Translations under genes and position numbers: made by a program
The notes under the pieces: generated by a model
The model's database searches: none
Told to the model about the DNA's origin: nothing
Seen by the model: the letters and a program-made list of their open reading frames with translations, nothing else
Source: Solirubrobacterales bacterium
Lineage (GTDB): Bacteria > Actinomycetota > Thermoleophilia > Solirubrobacterales > Solirubrobacteraceae
DNA: 64,000 nt
Assembly (NCBI GenBank): GCA_025963965.1
Contig: JAOPZS010000080.1
Span: 1-64,000, forward strand
Direction: 5' to 3'
Shown here: positions 33,045-42,025 of the stretch, piece by piece
Numbering within the stretch: the first letter of the stretch is position 1
Layout of the letters: the number at the start of each line of letters is the position of its first letter

Positions 33045-35744
33045 CTACTGCTCGCGCAGCAGCGAGCCGAGCGGCAGCGCGCGCAGCCGACGGGCGGTGA
33101 GCGCGGCGACCAGCACCGCGGTGCCGATCGCGGCCGCGGCGAGCTCGCCGACGTACACCCACGGGATCGCGAGGTGGTCGGGGGGAGGATCGAAGACGTG
33201 CTGGAGCATCGCGACGAGCATCGCGGCCAGCAGCACGCCGAGCACAGCGGCAAGGGCGAGCGCCGCGACGAGAACCAGGGCCGCCTCGCTCCAGAGGAAC
33301 GCACCGATCGTGCGGAGGTTGCCGCCGATAGCGGCCATCGTCGCGAACTCGTGTCGCCGTTCGAGCAGCGCGAGGGCGAGGAACAGCGCCATCGCGGCGG
33401 CGGCCAGCGCGAGCGTGAAGGCCTCCTCGATGCTGCTGATGCCGCGCAGGTCCACCGTCGTGATCGAGCTTGTCGTCTGCTGCGCCTGTTCGGAGATGTT
33501 CTTGACGATCGTCCCGTCGGTTCTGGTCGCGGCTGCGACCGCGCGAGCGGTGCCGGACGGGTCGGTGGCGCTTGCGAACACGACGTTGGGGCCGCCAGCG
33601 TGGTCTAGTGCCTGCAGGTACGCGAGGTTCGCGACCATGAACGAGTCGCGCGGGGCCGAGGGAAACTCCTGGACGATGCCGGCGACGTGGAACGGAGCGA
33701 TCCTGAACCTGCCACTGCGACGGTCGAGCACGCGGAGGTTGAGAAGGTCACCGAGGTGCAGCTGATAGTCGGCGATCGTCTCCTTCGAGACGAGGATCCC
33801 GTCCGGCCGCGCGGCGAGTCGGGCGAGGGTCTGCTTGGCCCCGGAGCCGATGAAGTACGAGTCGCGCAACGTGCTCGCCTTGCCGAAGTTCTTCGCGTCG
33901 ATCCCGAACGTGTCCTGCAGGTCGGGGCCCACGTAGGCGTAGGAGTGGTCGAGCGCGGTCGTCGCCTGCACGCCGGGCACCGCCGCGATCTTCTGCTGCA
34001 GGCGATGCGAGGACGTGACGCCGGGGGGTGCGGTGGCCGTGACGTCGGCGCCCAGCGTCAGCTGCGCGTCGACGTTCGCCTGCTGGTCATAGGTGGCGGT
34101 GAAGACTCCGAGGTTGACGCCGAACGCGAGCAGCAGGCCGACGATCAGGAGGCCGCGGTTCATCGCCGGCCCGCGGCGGCTGGCGCTGGCGAGCAGGAAT
34201 CCTGCCGGCGTACTGGCCCGCCTGCCGGCCGCGCGACTCACCATCCAGGCGAGGGCGCGCCCTCGCAGGCGGACCACGAGCAGCGTCGCCCCGAGCCACA
34301 GCAGCGCCGGGGCGAAGAACATGTAGACCGACAGGGACAGCGTCGGGTTGGAATCCGGGTTGACGACCGCCGAGAACCCCGTGCTGGCGGTCAGCCAGTA
34401 GATCAGGCCGCTGAGCGCCAGAGCGGCGATGTCGAGGTACAGGCGCTGCCACAGGGGCTTTGATTCCCTGCTGACGCTGCGACGGCCCTCCGAAACGCTC
34501 GTCCGCCAGGCCGAGGAGGTCGCGCCGAGACGCGCCGCGGCGGCGCCGCACACCGCCAGCACCACGCACGCCAGCACGGCGATGAGGACCCGCGCCGTCG
34601 TCAGCCCCAGGCTGCCCTTGATGATCAGCGCGACGGCCGCGAAGGCCGCCCCGGCGCCCAGCAGCCCGGCCGGGATCCCGATCGCGAGGCTCTCGTAGAG
34701 GGCCATGCCGACGAGCGACCGCCGGGTGGCGCCGCGCGCGCGCAGCAGCGCCAGATCGCGGCGGTCGCGCTCGACGGTGCCGAGCGCCGCCAGGTAGGCG
34801 AGCCCCAGTGCGACCAGCGCGCCCGGCAGCGCCAGCATGATGTAGAGCGTCTCCGCGTAGAGCGCGTCACCGGCGGCGATGTTCAGTCGTTCTGAGAGGT
34901 TGTCGACGAACTGGACCTGGCCGGGAAGGCTGCGTTCGACGCGGTGCGCGATCTGCCCGGCCCGCGTGAAGGCCTGCCCGGGGGAGCCGCCGAGCGCGCT
35001 CGGGTCGACCTGAGCCTGGACCTGCCACTGGACCGCCTGCTGCGCTCCCGGCACCGCAGCGCTCCCCGGGGCGCCGGCGGTGCTCGCCGGCAGCTCGCGC
35101 GCGATCGTGGAGTGCAAGGTGTCGAGCGTCGTGATCGCGGCGTTCGCCGGCGGCTGGGCGGGGGCCGGACCGAGCAGCGGGTTCAGCGGCTGGAAGAGGA
35201 TGTCGGGCGCCGTGATCAGCGCGACGCCGGACACCGGAAGGGTCACCGGGTGCGCGCCCGGACGAGGCGTCAGCGAGACGCGGTCACCGATCTGCGCCTG
35301 AAGCGTCGCGGCCAGCTGCTGGTCGAGCACGACCGCGCCCGGTCGAAGTTCGCCCTGCAGCAGCCGGTAGGTGTGGATCGCACGTTCGTACCCCGGCGAG
35401 ACGCCGAGCATCGCGCCGCTGCCGGCGCTCGTGGTCCCGGCGCCGCCGACGTGCGAGGCGGATGCGAACGGCGCCGTCGCCGCGGCGCTCGCCTGGCGGA
35501 CGCCTGGCTGGCGCGCGACGCCTTCTGAGACCTTCAGCGCCTGCTCGTAGCTGCCCACCGGCCCCTGCCAGTCCAGCGGCACGCTGCGCACGGCCGTGCC
35601 GGTCATCGTCCTCAGCGAGTGCCCGACGAACAGCAACATCGAGCCGAGCAGCGCGACTGCCGCCGCCAGCACGAGCATCCGGGTCGCAGTCCGTCCCGGC
35701 GCGCGCAGCAGTCCGGCCATCGCGAGGCGCAGCCCGGCGCTCAC
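33045..35744 (-). CDS. FtsX-type ABC transporter permease (large, MacB/LolC-like)
   Basis: 899 residues starting at GTG. One helix near residue 25 is followed by a large extracytoplasmic domain (about 50-290), then groups of FtsX-family helices around 300-400, 440-545 and 770-890, separated by a second extracytoplasmic domain. This duplicated FtsX layout is typical of MacB-type or antimicrobial-peptide/lipid-handling transporters that move substrates by mechanotransmission. It is the last gene of the overlapping operon with two ATPases and a lipoprotein; its GTG overlaps the upstream stop. Confidence 0.9.
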   Translation of the reverse strand: MSAGLRLAMAGLLRAPGRTATRMLVLAAAVALLGSMLLFVGHSLRTMTGTAVRSVPLDWQGPVGSYEQALKVSEGVARQPGVRQASAAATAPFASASHVGGAGTTSAGSGAMLGVSPGYERAIHTYRLLQGELRPGAVVLDQQLAATLQAQIGDRVSLTPRPGAHPVTLPVSGVALITAPDILFQPLNPLLGPAPAQPPANAAITTLDTLHSTIARELPASTAGAPGSAAVPGAQQAVQWQVQAQVDPSALGGSPGQAFTRAGQIAHRVERSLPGQVQFVDNLSERLNIAAGDALYAETLYIMLALPGALVALGLAYLAALGTVERDRRDLALLRARGATRRSLVGMALYESLAIGIPAGLLGAGAAFAAVALIIKGSLGLTTARVLIAVLACVVLAVCGAAAARLGATSSAWRTSVSEGRRSVSRESKPLWQRLYLDIAALALSGLIYWLTASTGFSAVVNPDSNPTLSLSVYMFFAPALLWLGATLLVVRLRGRALAWMVSRAAGRRASTPAGFLLASASRRGPAMNRGLLIVGLLLAFGVNLGVFTATYDQQANVDAQLTLGADVTATAPPGVTSSHRLQQKIAAVPGVQATTALDHSYAYVGPDLQDTFGIDAKNFGKASTLRDSYFIGSGAKQTLARLAARPDGILVSKETIADYQLHLGDLLNLRVLDRRSGRFRIAPFHVAGIVQEFPSAPRDSFMVANLAYLQALDHAGGPNVVFASATDPSGTARAVAAATRTDGTIVKNISEQAQQTTSSITTVDLRGISSIEEAFTLALAAAAMALFLALALLERRHEFATMAAIGGNLRTIGAFLWSEAALVLVAALALAAVLGVLLAAMLVAMLQHVFDPPPDHLAIPWVYVGELAAAAIGTAVLVAALTARRLRALPLGSLLREQ

Positions 35745-36451
35745 GCGGAGACCTCCGCGGCGAGCACGCGACCGTCGCGCAGCGCGAGGTCGCGTGGGTA
35801 CCGCGCGACCACGTCGGCGTCGTGCGTGGCGGTGACCTGGGCGAACCCGAACTCGGCCTGCAGCGCGTCGATCAGGTCGAGCACGCGGATTCCGGTGTCT
35901 GAGTCGAGGTGTCCGGTGGGCTCGTCGCAGAGCAGCAGCTGCGGGCGCTGCGCCAGCGCTCGGGCGAGCGCGACGCGCTGGGCCTCGCCGCCTGAGAGCT
36001 CCGCGGGCAGCGCGTCGAGCTTCCCGTCGAGCCCGACCAGCCCCAGCAGCTCCTCGGGACCGATCGCGCGCCGGTCAAGGTCGTCGGTGCGAGAGCGGGC
36101 GGCGGCGGCGAACGCCACGTTCTCGAACGCCGTGAAGGTCGGCAGGAGGTTCGAGCTCTGGAAGACGAACGCGATTCCGGCGGCCCTGGCGCGGCCGCGC
36201 CCGGCAGCATCGAGCGTCGAGAGCGGCTCCCCCTGCCAGCTGACCACGCCGCGCGTCGGGACGAGCAGTCCGCCGAGCACGTGCAGGAGGGTCGTCTTGC
36301 CCGAGCCCGATGCTCCGTGCAGGGCCAGCCGTTCTCCGGGCCGGACGGCCAGGTCGATGTCGAGGAGCGCGGAGACCTGCGCGGGGCCGGTGCCGTGGAC
36401 GACGGACACGTTCCGGCAGCTGATCAGCTCGGCCGAGAATGAGCTCGTCAT
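35741..36451 (-). CDS. ABC transporter ATP-binding protein (MacB/LolD-type) II
   Basis: 236 residues. Walker A GASGSGKTT is at about 46-54, with LSGGEAQRVALARAL as signature and LLLCDEPTGHLDSDT as Walker B. This is the LolD/MacB ATPase type that partners FtsX-like permeases. The ATG at 36451 overlaps the stop of the first ATPase gene (ATGA), so the longer open frame upstream is rejected. It differs clearly from its neighbour, so the two may form a heterodimer or serve different pumps. Confidence 0.9.
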   Translation of the reverse strand: MTSSFSAELISCRNVSVVHGTGPAQVSALLDIDLAVRPGERLALHGASGSGKTTLLHVLGGLLVPTRGVVSWQGEPLSTLDAAGRGRARAAGIAFVFQSSNLLPTFTAFENVAFAAAARSRTDDLDRRAIGPEELLGLVGLDGKLDALPAELSGGEAQRVALARALAQRPQLLLCDEPTGHLDSDTGIRVLDLIDALQAEFGFAQVTATHDADVVARYPRDLALRDGRVLAAEVSA

Positions 36452-37176
36452 GAGATCGCCGTGCCGTCGCGCATCTCGATCACGCGGTCCGCCGCGGCGG
36501 CGACCTGCGCGGAGTGCGTCACGAGAACGACCGTCGAGCCACGCTCGCTGCGGAGCCGTGCGAGCGCTTCGAGCACGATCATCTCGTTGCTCGCGTCGAG
36601 CTCGCCGGTGGGCTCGTCGGCGAGCACGAGCGGCGCCCCCCGCGCGAAGGCGGAGGCGATCGCCACGCGCTGCTGCTCTCCTCCGGAGAGTGCGGCGGCG
36701 GTGTGTCGCGTGCGCTGCCCGAGCCCGAACGTCGCCAGCGCGTCGTCGGCCTCGCGACCCGGGTCCTCGGCGCCGGCAAGGCGCAGCGCGAGCGCGACGT
36801 TCTCTCGCGCGGAGAGCAGCGGCCACAGGTTGTCGCTCTGGAAGATCAGCGCGAGCTCGCGCGCCCGGTAGCGCGACCGCTCGAGCTCGTCGAGCTGCTG
36901 CAGCGGCCTACCGTTGACCCGCACCTCGCCCGCGGACGGCTCGTCGAGCGCCGCCGCCAGCACCAGCATCGTGCTCTTCCCGCATCCCGACGGACCGAGC
37001 ACGGCGACGAACTCCCCCTCCTCGATCTTCATCTCGAGGCCGCGCAGAGCCACCGTCTCGGTCGGCCCGGAGCGATAGATCTTGAAGACGTCACGCAGCT
37101 GCAGGGTCGGCCACGTGAGCTGCTGCTCGTGCTCCGGCTCGCGCCACAGGCTGTGCGGAAGTGCCCGGCTGCTCAT
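36448..37176 (-). CDS. ABC transporter ATP-binding protein (MacB/LolD-type) I
   Basis: 242 residues with Walker A GPSGCGKST at 61-69, signature LSGGEQQRVAIASAF and Walker B LVLADEPTGELDASN. A 25-residue N-terminal extension precedes the ATPase core. Its ATG overlaps the stop of the lipoprotein gene and its stop overlaps the next ATPase start. Membership of the LolD/MacB group agrees with the FtsX permease at the end of the operon. Confidence 0.9.
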   Translation of the reverse strand: MSSRALPHSLWREPEHEQQLTWPTLQLRDVFKIYRSGPTETVALRGLEMKIEEGEFVAVLGPSGCGKSTMLVLAAALDEPSAGEVRVNGRPLQQLDELERSRYRARELALIFQSDNLWPLLSARENVALALRLAGAEDPGREADDALATFGLGQRTRHTAAALSGGEQQRVAIASAFARGAPLVLADEPTGELDASNEMIVLEALARLRSERGSTVVLVTHSAQVAAAADRVIEMRDGTAIS

Positions 37177-37820
37177 CGCCAGCGGAAGCTGTTGATCATT
37201 TTCCGGTACGCGTCGACGTTGTCGACGCCGCGCTGGGTGCCGAGGTCAACCGTGGCGTTCCACGGTCCGTGGTTGAGCACGTAGCGGTCGACGATCAGCG
37301 TCACGCTGCGGTTGGTGACAGGGTTGGGCGGGCTCTGTGTCGTGTACACGGAGGCGATCGCCTGCCCGCTGCCGAGCCCCACGGCCCGCGGTGGCGTGAA
37401 CGCCAGCGACGGGGTCTTGGCCTTCAGGGCGTTCAGCGCCGCGGACACCGAGGAGGCACTCGCAGCGGCCCCGTGCGCGAGCACGATGTGGACGATGTTG
37501 TTCTTGCTTCGGAAGGTCACGTCGGCACCGGAGCCGCTCTGGGTCCACCCCTCCGGGTACTTGATCGAGTACCCGGCCGCTCCGGTGTCGGTGAACGTGA
37601 GGAAGTTCTGGTTGTCGGGGATGTCCCCGGTCGCCGCGGAGCGTGCCTCGGCCGACAGGGCTCCGGCGGCGGCTTCAGGGGTGCTCGCCGACCCGCCGAC
37701 GGAGCTCGTGCCGGCGCTCGAGCCCGAGCTGGAGGTTTTCGCGCTCGAGCCGCAGCCGCCGGCCGCTGCGAGCGCGACGGCGCAGGACGCGCCTGCGAGG
37801 AGCCTGAAGGTCAAGTGCAT
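37173..37820 (-). CDS. PsbP-like lipoprotein of the ABC operon
   Basis: 215 residues. The signal peptide ends in LAAAGGC, a lipobox, placing the lipid-modified Cys at about 23. A low-complexity Ser/Ala linker (about 24-55) leads to a folded domain with GYSIKYPEGWTQSGSGADVT, typical of PsbP-like/LpqN-like lipoproteins that bind small ligands on the outer membrane face. It starts the operon, so it may be an accessory or sensing component of the transporter. The gene is 79 bp from the divergent response regulator gene. Confidence 0.8.
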   Translation of the reverse strand: MHLTFRLLAGASCAVALAAAGGCGSSAKTSSSGSSAGTSSVGGSASTPEAAAGALSAEARSAATGDIPDNQNFLTFTDTGAAGYSIKYPEGWTQSGSGADVTFRSKNNIVHIVLAHGAAASASSVSAALNALKAKTPSLAFTPPRAVGLGSGQAIASVYTTQSPPNPVTNRSVTLIVDRYVLNHGPWNATVDLGTQRGVDNVDAYRKMINSFRWR

Positions 37821-37841
37821 GCCGGTACCGTCGCGATATCA

Positions 37842-37857
37842 CCTGACGATCTCCTGA
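37842..37857. promoter_or_regulatory. CCTGA direct repeat with 11-bp period, candidate response-regulator site
   Basis: CCTGA occurs at 37842-37846 and 37853-37857, exactly one helical turn (11 bp) apart, within the 79-bp divergent promoter region. A third CCTGA lies at 37803. OmpR/PhoB-family regulators bind tandem half-sites with this period, and the adjacent rightward gene encodes one. Too short to be decisive. Confidence 0.4.
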
Positions 37858-37899
37858 ACAGCGTCGGGTCGGGCTGGATCGGCGCGCGATACTGGGGCG

Positions 37900-38568
37900 A
37901 TGCAGCCGTCCCTGCTGATCGTCGAGGACGACCTGGCCCTCCGCGAATCACTCGTCCGCAGCCTCCGCGCTGCCGGCTTCGCGGTGACAGGCGTCGCGAC
38001 CGGAAGCGAGGTCCTCACCCACGCCGAGCATCACCCGCCCGACGCGCTCGTGATCGACATCGGCCTCCCCGACGCCGACGGACGCGACGTCTGCCAGGCG
38101 CTGCGCGCCGGCGGTGTGAACTGCCCCGTGCTGTTCCTCAGCGCTCGCGATGCGCTGACCGACCGTCTCAGCGGCTTCAGTGCCGGCGGCGACGACTACG
38201 TGACCAAGCCGTTCGACGTCGACGAGGTCGTGGCTCGGCTGCACGCGCTGCTCAAACGCGCGAGCGCCGAGCGCCTGGAGCCGCCGGACGGGGCTCTGCG
38301 CCTGGACCCCGCGGAGCTGTCGGTGTCGGTCGACGGGCGCTCGGAGACGCTCACGCCGACCGAGTTCAGGCTGCTGGCGGCGCTCGCCTCGCGCCCGGGC
38401 CGGGCGGTCGACCGTCGAGCGCTCGTGCAGGCGGCGTGGCCGCACGGCGCGATCGTCCACGAGAACACCCTCGACGTCTACATCGCCAGGCTGCGCCGCA
38501 AGCTCGCGAAGCTCGAACCCGCACCGTCGATCACGACCCAGCACGGCGTCGGCTACCGGCTCGCATGA
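37900..38568 (+). CDS. OmpR family response regulator
   Basis: 222 residues. The receiver domain (1-115) has acidic D10-D11, phosphoacceptor D53 and conserved K103 (DDYVTKPF). The C-terminal winged helix (about 125-220) contains LTPTEFRLLAALASRPG and ENTLDVYIARLRRKL. It overlaps the histidine kinase gene by ATGA. A GATACT hexamer at 37888-37893 ends just before the ATG; with GGGG also close, either leaderless or SD-led initiation is possible. It probably controls the divergent ABC operon. Confidence 0.93.
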   Translation: MQPSLLIVEDDLALRESLVRSLRAAGFAVTGVATGSEVLTHAEHHPPDALVIDIGLPDADGRDVCQALRAGGVNCPVLFLSARDALTDRLSGFSAGGDDYVTKPFDVDEVVARLHALLKRASAERLEPPDGALRLDPAELSVSVDGRSETLTPTEFRLLAALASRPGRAVDRRALVQAAWPHGAIVHENTLDVYIARLRRKLAKLEPAPSITTQHGVGYRLA

Positions 38569-39926
38569 AGCTCGCGAACGTGGGGCTTCGCGGCCGCCTG
38601 CTGACCTCCGTCACGGTCGCTTTCGGGCTGTTCCTGGCAGTGCTCACACTCGCCTTCAATCTCGTGCTCGGAGCAAGGCTGAACGCGGACGCCGACGGCG
38701 TGCTCGCGGCGCGAGCGGCGGCCGCCGTATCGAGCGTCGCGGTGCGAGGCGGGCGGCTGCGTCTGCCGGACGCCCCCGACGAACGCGTTCCGGACGCGCG
38801 GCTGTGGGTGTTCGAAGGCGCCTTGGCGCTCGAGCGGCCGCAGCACGTCGATCGAACCGACGATCGCGCCGCCGCCGAACTCGCGGCGCGCGCTCCCGCG
38901 CGCCGGTACATCGCGGCCACCCACACCCGCCTTCAGGCAGTCCCGGTCGTGCAGGGCGGGCGGCGGCTCGGCACGGTCGTGGTCGGTGTCTCGCTGCGCC
39001 CGTACGAGGAAACGCGGCAGACCGCGCTGCTCGGATCGCTGGCGCTGGCGGTCGCGATGTTCCTCGCGGTGGCGCTGAGCGCCGCCTGGCTGATCACGCA
39101 CGCGCTGCGGCCGGTCGCCCGGATGACGCTTCAGGCCGCCGACTGGAGCGAGCACGACCTCGACCGGCGCTTCTCGCTCGGCGCGCCACGTGACGAGCTG
39201 ACACGGCTGGCCTTCATGCTCGACCGGCTGCTCGACCGGCTCGCGGCAAGCCTTCGCCACGAGCAGCGGCTGTCGGCGGAGCTCTCACACGAGCTGCGAA
39301 CGCCTCTGTCGACGATCGCCGCGGACGCGCAGTACACGCTGCGCCACACGAACCTCTCCGAGGAGGCGCGGGAGGCCGTCGAGCAGATCCTCGCCGCCGC
39401 GCACCGCATGACGCAGACCCTCGACACGCTGATCGCAGCCGCGCGCGCCGAGCTGGACCCCCATCGCGGTTCGAGCAACGCCGCAGCGTGCGTGCGGGCG
39501 GCGGTCGAGGTCGTGGGCCGTGCTGCGACCGGCGCTCCGCGGGTGGAGATCTCGATCGAGGACGAGTCGCTGCGTGTTGCCGTCGAGCAGGCGCTGGTGG
39601 AACGGATGCTCGCACCGCTGATCGAAAACGCCCGGCGTCACGCCGTCGAGACGGTGGCGGTCGCAGTCGCCCGGGACGGGGACGACGTGCAGTTCTCGAT
39701 CGCCGACGACGGCGCCGGTGTCTCGCCCGAGGAGCTCGAGAGCATCTTCGAGCCGGGACGGCGTGGCGGCGCCGGCTCGACGGTCGTCTCGATGGGAGCC
39801 GGCCTCGGGCTGGCCCTCGCGCGGCGCCTGGCTCGCTCGGCCGGCGGCGGTGTGCAGGCGCACGCCTCGCCACGCGGCGGCCTGTTCACGGTCACGCTGC
39901 CACGCGATCAGACGGATCCCGCCTAG
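38565..39926 (+). CDS. HAMP-containing sensor histidine kinase
   Basis: 453 residues. TM1 is at about 12-36, the extracytoplasmic sensor at 37-150, and TM2 at about 153-178, followed by HAMP, then the H-box SAELSHELRTPL with H242. The catalytic domain has N-box LIENARRHA, G1 DDGAGVS and G2 GAGLGLALAR. It is the cognate partner of the overlapping response regulator gene. The small extracytoplasmic domain suggests it may sense the membrane or the transporter itself, but the signal is not known. Confidence 0.92.
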   Translation: MKLANVGLRGRLLTSVTVAFGLFLAVLTLAFNLVLGARLNADADGVLAARAAAAVSSVAVRGGRLRLPDAPDERVPDARLWVFEGALALERPQHVDRTDDRAAAELAARAPARRYIAATHTRLQAVPVVQGGRRLGTVVVGVSLRPYEETRQTALLGSLALAVAMFLAVALSAAWLITHALRPVARMTLQAADWSEHDLDRRFSLGAPRDELTRLAFMLDRLLDRLAASLRHEQRLSAELSHELRTPLSTIAADAQYTLRHTNLSEEAREAVEQILAAAHRMTQTLDTLIAAARAELDPHRGSSNAAACVRAAVEVVGRAATGAPRVEISIEDESLRVAVEQALVERMLAPLIENARRHAVETVAVAVARDGDDVQFSIADDGAGVSPEELESIFEPGRRGGAGSTVVSMGAGLGLALARRLARSAGGGVQAHASPRGGLFTVTLPRDQTDPA

Positions 39927-40068
39927 CGGCTCGCTCCCTCGGCACCCCGTCCGGAGCGGGGAACTGAACGGCAACCACCGGTTCCGGCGCCGCGATCGGC
40001 CACACTGGTAGGGCCTCTCCGGCAGAGCGGCTTGTGCGAGGGCGAGACCCGACCAGAGGAGACCGATC

Positions 40069-40779
40069 ATGAGCGAAGTCAGAACCCGTCCCGCAGCCGA
40101 CCCCGAGCCACTGGGAGGCGCCGGCTACAACGAAGGGGCCTTCGGCGGCCGGGCCACGGCCCGCGACGAGACGAGGGCGGTGTTCGGACAGGTGATGGGC
40201 CTCGTCGCCCTCACCGTCGGCTGCGCGGCGCTCGGCGCCTACCTCGGGCGAAACCTCTCCGGTGGCGCCGGGATCGTGTCGTTCATCCTTGCCTTCGGCT
40301 GCATCTTCGGGCTCAACATCGCCGCCACGCGCGGGCGCGAGCAGCTCGCGATCGGGTTCCTGTTCGGGCTCGGCGTGCTGCTCGGCGCCGCCGTCGGCCC
40401 GGTGCTGGCGAGGTATGCGGAAACCGATCCCTCTGTTCTCTGGCAGGCGTCGGGCGCGACGGCCGCCTTCGTCGGCGGCCTGGGAGCTTTCGGCTACGCC
40501 ACGCGCCGCGACCTGTCGTCGTGGGCGCGGACGCTGTTCTGGGCGCTCCTGGCGCTGATCGTGTTCGGAATCGTCGCGATCTTCGTCTCGATCCCCCACG
40601 CCAACATCATCTATGCCGTACTCGGCCTGGTGGTCTTCGGCGGCTTCACGATCTTTGACTTCAACCGGCTGCGCAGGGCCAATCCACGCAGCGCCGTGCC
40701 GATCGCGGCGTCGATATTCCTCGACATCTTCAACGTGTTCCTGTTCATGCTCGAGCTGCTCGGGGGCTCGCGCCGCTAG
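40069..40779 (+). CDS. Bax inhibitor-1/YccA family membrane protein
   Basis: 236 residues with seven hydrophobic helices from about residue 40 on, including VLGLVVFGGFTIFDFNRLRR, the conserved YDt/FDxxR-type region of the TMBIM/BI-1 family. The preceding 35 residues are polar and cytoplasmic. AGAGGAGA lies just upstream of the ATG. Bacterial members are leak channels or regulators of membrane proteases. It converges on the HdeD-like gene, sharing the tetranucleotide CTAG as both stops. Confidence 0.88.
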   Translation: MSEVRTRPAADPEPLGGAGYNEGAFGGRATARDETRAVFGQVMGLVALTVGCAALGAYLGRNLSGGAGIVSFILAFGCIFGLNIAATRGREQLAIGFLFGLGVLLGAAVGPVLARYAETDPSVLWQASGATAAFVGGLGAFGYATRRDLSSWARTLFWALLALIVFGIVAIFVSIPHANIIYAVLGLVVFGGFTIFDFNRLRRANPRSAVPIAASIFLDIFNVFLFMLELLGGSRR

Positions 40780-41426
40780 ATCCCGCGGGGTACGGAACCG
40801 GGTGGCTGGCGGCTCACCTCGCCTCCCAGGCGTTTGCCGAGCAGCTGCGCGGCGGCAAGGGCCCGCACGCTCCAGAAGAGCAGGTTGACGCCGACGAGCA
40901 GACCGATCGCCCACGCCGCGGAGCTCGGTAGTTCGACTGCGATCAGGACACCGAGCAGAATCGAGACGCCGCCGCCGAGGAAGGCCATCGCCCGCCCCTC
41001 GGCGGCTGCCCGCTGCATCGCTACGGCGATGGACAGCAGGCCGCTCGCGAACAGCCAGACTGCGAGCACGAAGGTGAGGGTCACGGTGCCGCTCAGGGGG
41101 AACACCAGCAGATAGAGGCCCGCCGCCAACGTGATCAGCGCCTCCAGGCCCCTGAGCGGCGCGCGGTGTGAGACGGCGTGCACGGCCGCGGTGATCCCGC
41201 CGAACAGCAGCACCCAGCCGATGAAGACCGCGATCGTCACCGATGCGACGATCGGCACGGCAATCGCCACAAGGCCGCCGAGGAGCGCCAGCGCAGCGGT
41301 GACGAACAGCACCGTGCGGGCGCGTCTCATCTCCTCCGGTGCCAAGGGAGCTCCCGCGATCCATGCCGCCAGGCCGCCGGGATAGCCCTCTGCTCGAGCC
41401 CACTGCTCGTTCCATTGCTGTGCCAT
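40776..41426 (-). CDS. HdeD/DUF308 family membrane protein
   Basis: 216 residues with a polar N-terminus (MAQQWNEQWARAEGYPGG) and six hydrophobic segments arranged as repeated pairs, such as LFVTAALALLGGLVAIAVPI. This matches the HdeD acid-resistance-like DUF308 family. It is probably the last gene in the leftward stress run containing thioredoxin and Hsp20 genes. Transport or sensing role unknown. Confidence 0.87.
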   Translation of the reverse strand: MAQQWNEQWARAEGYPGGLAAWIAGAPLAPEEMRRARTVLFVTAALALLGGLVAIAVPIVASVTIAVFIGWVLLFGGITAAVHAVSHRAPLRGLEALITLAAGLYLLVFPLSGTVTLTFVLAVWLFASGLLSIAVAMQRAAAEGRAMAFLGGGVSILLGVLIAVELPSSAAWAIGLLVGVNLLFWSVRALAAAQLLGKRLGGEVSRQPPGSVPRGI

Positions 41427-41496
41427 CGTGCGCTCCTCGGTCGTGGTTTCCGATCACTGCAATAGGTCACGACGAGGCGGTTGCCAGTCGCCGCGA

Positions 41497-41961
41497 CTAG
41501 CTCTGGTCTGCCACCGGGTGCGCCTCGGAGACCGGGCGCAGATGGGGCTCGAGCCACGCCTGCAGCCGCGCCGGCGGGGCGGCTCCCGTCAGGCGGTCCA
41601 CCTCGGCCCCGTCGCGGATCAGCAGGAGCAGCGGGATGCCCCGCACGTCGTATCGCGCCGAGATCGCGGGCGCCTCGTCGACGTTCAGCTTGACGACCTT
41701 GAGGCGACCGGCGTTCTCGCGCGCGAGCCGTTCGACCGTCGGTGAGACCATCCGACACGGCCCGCACCAGGGCGCCCAGAAATCGACGAGCACGGGCAGT
41801 GACGAGGCGAGCTCCTGCGCAAAGGCATCCGGCGTCGCCTCGACGATCCACGGCAGGTCCGCGTGGCAGACGCTGCATCGCGGCGCTCCCTGCGTGCTAC
41901 GGCGGACCCGGTTGCGCGTACCGCACCGCGGACAGGCGACGATCGTGCCCTCGCCGGCCAT
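41497..41961 (-). CDS. Thioredoxin 2 (TrxC-like) with N-terminal zinc ribbon
   Basis: 154 residues. The N-terminal zinc ribbon uses C10, C13, C29 and C32 (CPRCG, CSVC). The thioredoxin domain has the active site WCGPC (C66, C69) and the cis-Pro region RGIPLLLLI. Trx2 proteins reduce disulfides during oxidative and heat stress. I use the ATG at 41961 because it begins at the zinc ribbon; the longer frame is Arg-rich and non-coding in character. It sits 64 bp downstream of an Hsp20 gene. Confidence 0.9.
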   Translation of the reverse strand: MAGEGTIVACPRCGTRNRVRRSTQGAPRCSVCHADLPWIVEATPDAFAQELASSLPVLVDFWAPWCGPCRMVSPTVERLARENAGRLKVVKLNVDEAPAISARYDVRGIPLLLLIRDGAEVDRLTGAAPPARLQAWLEPHLRPVSEAHPVADQS

Positions 41962-42025
41962 CACGCACGAGGGGAGTGGAGATCGGCGACGGGCATAGCG
42001 GGACTCCGCTGCTGGGCGGCTGCTC

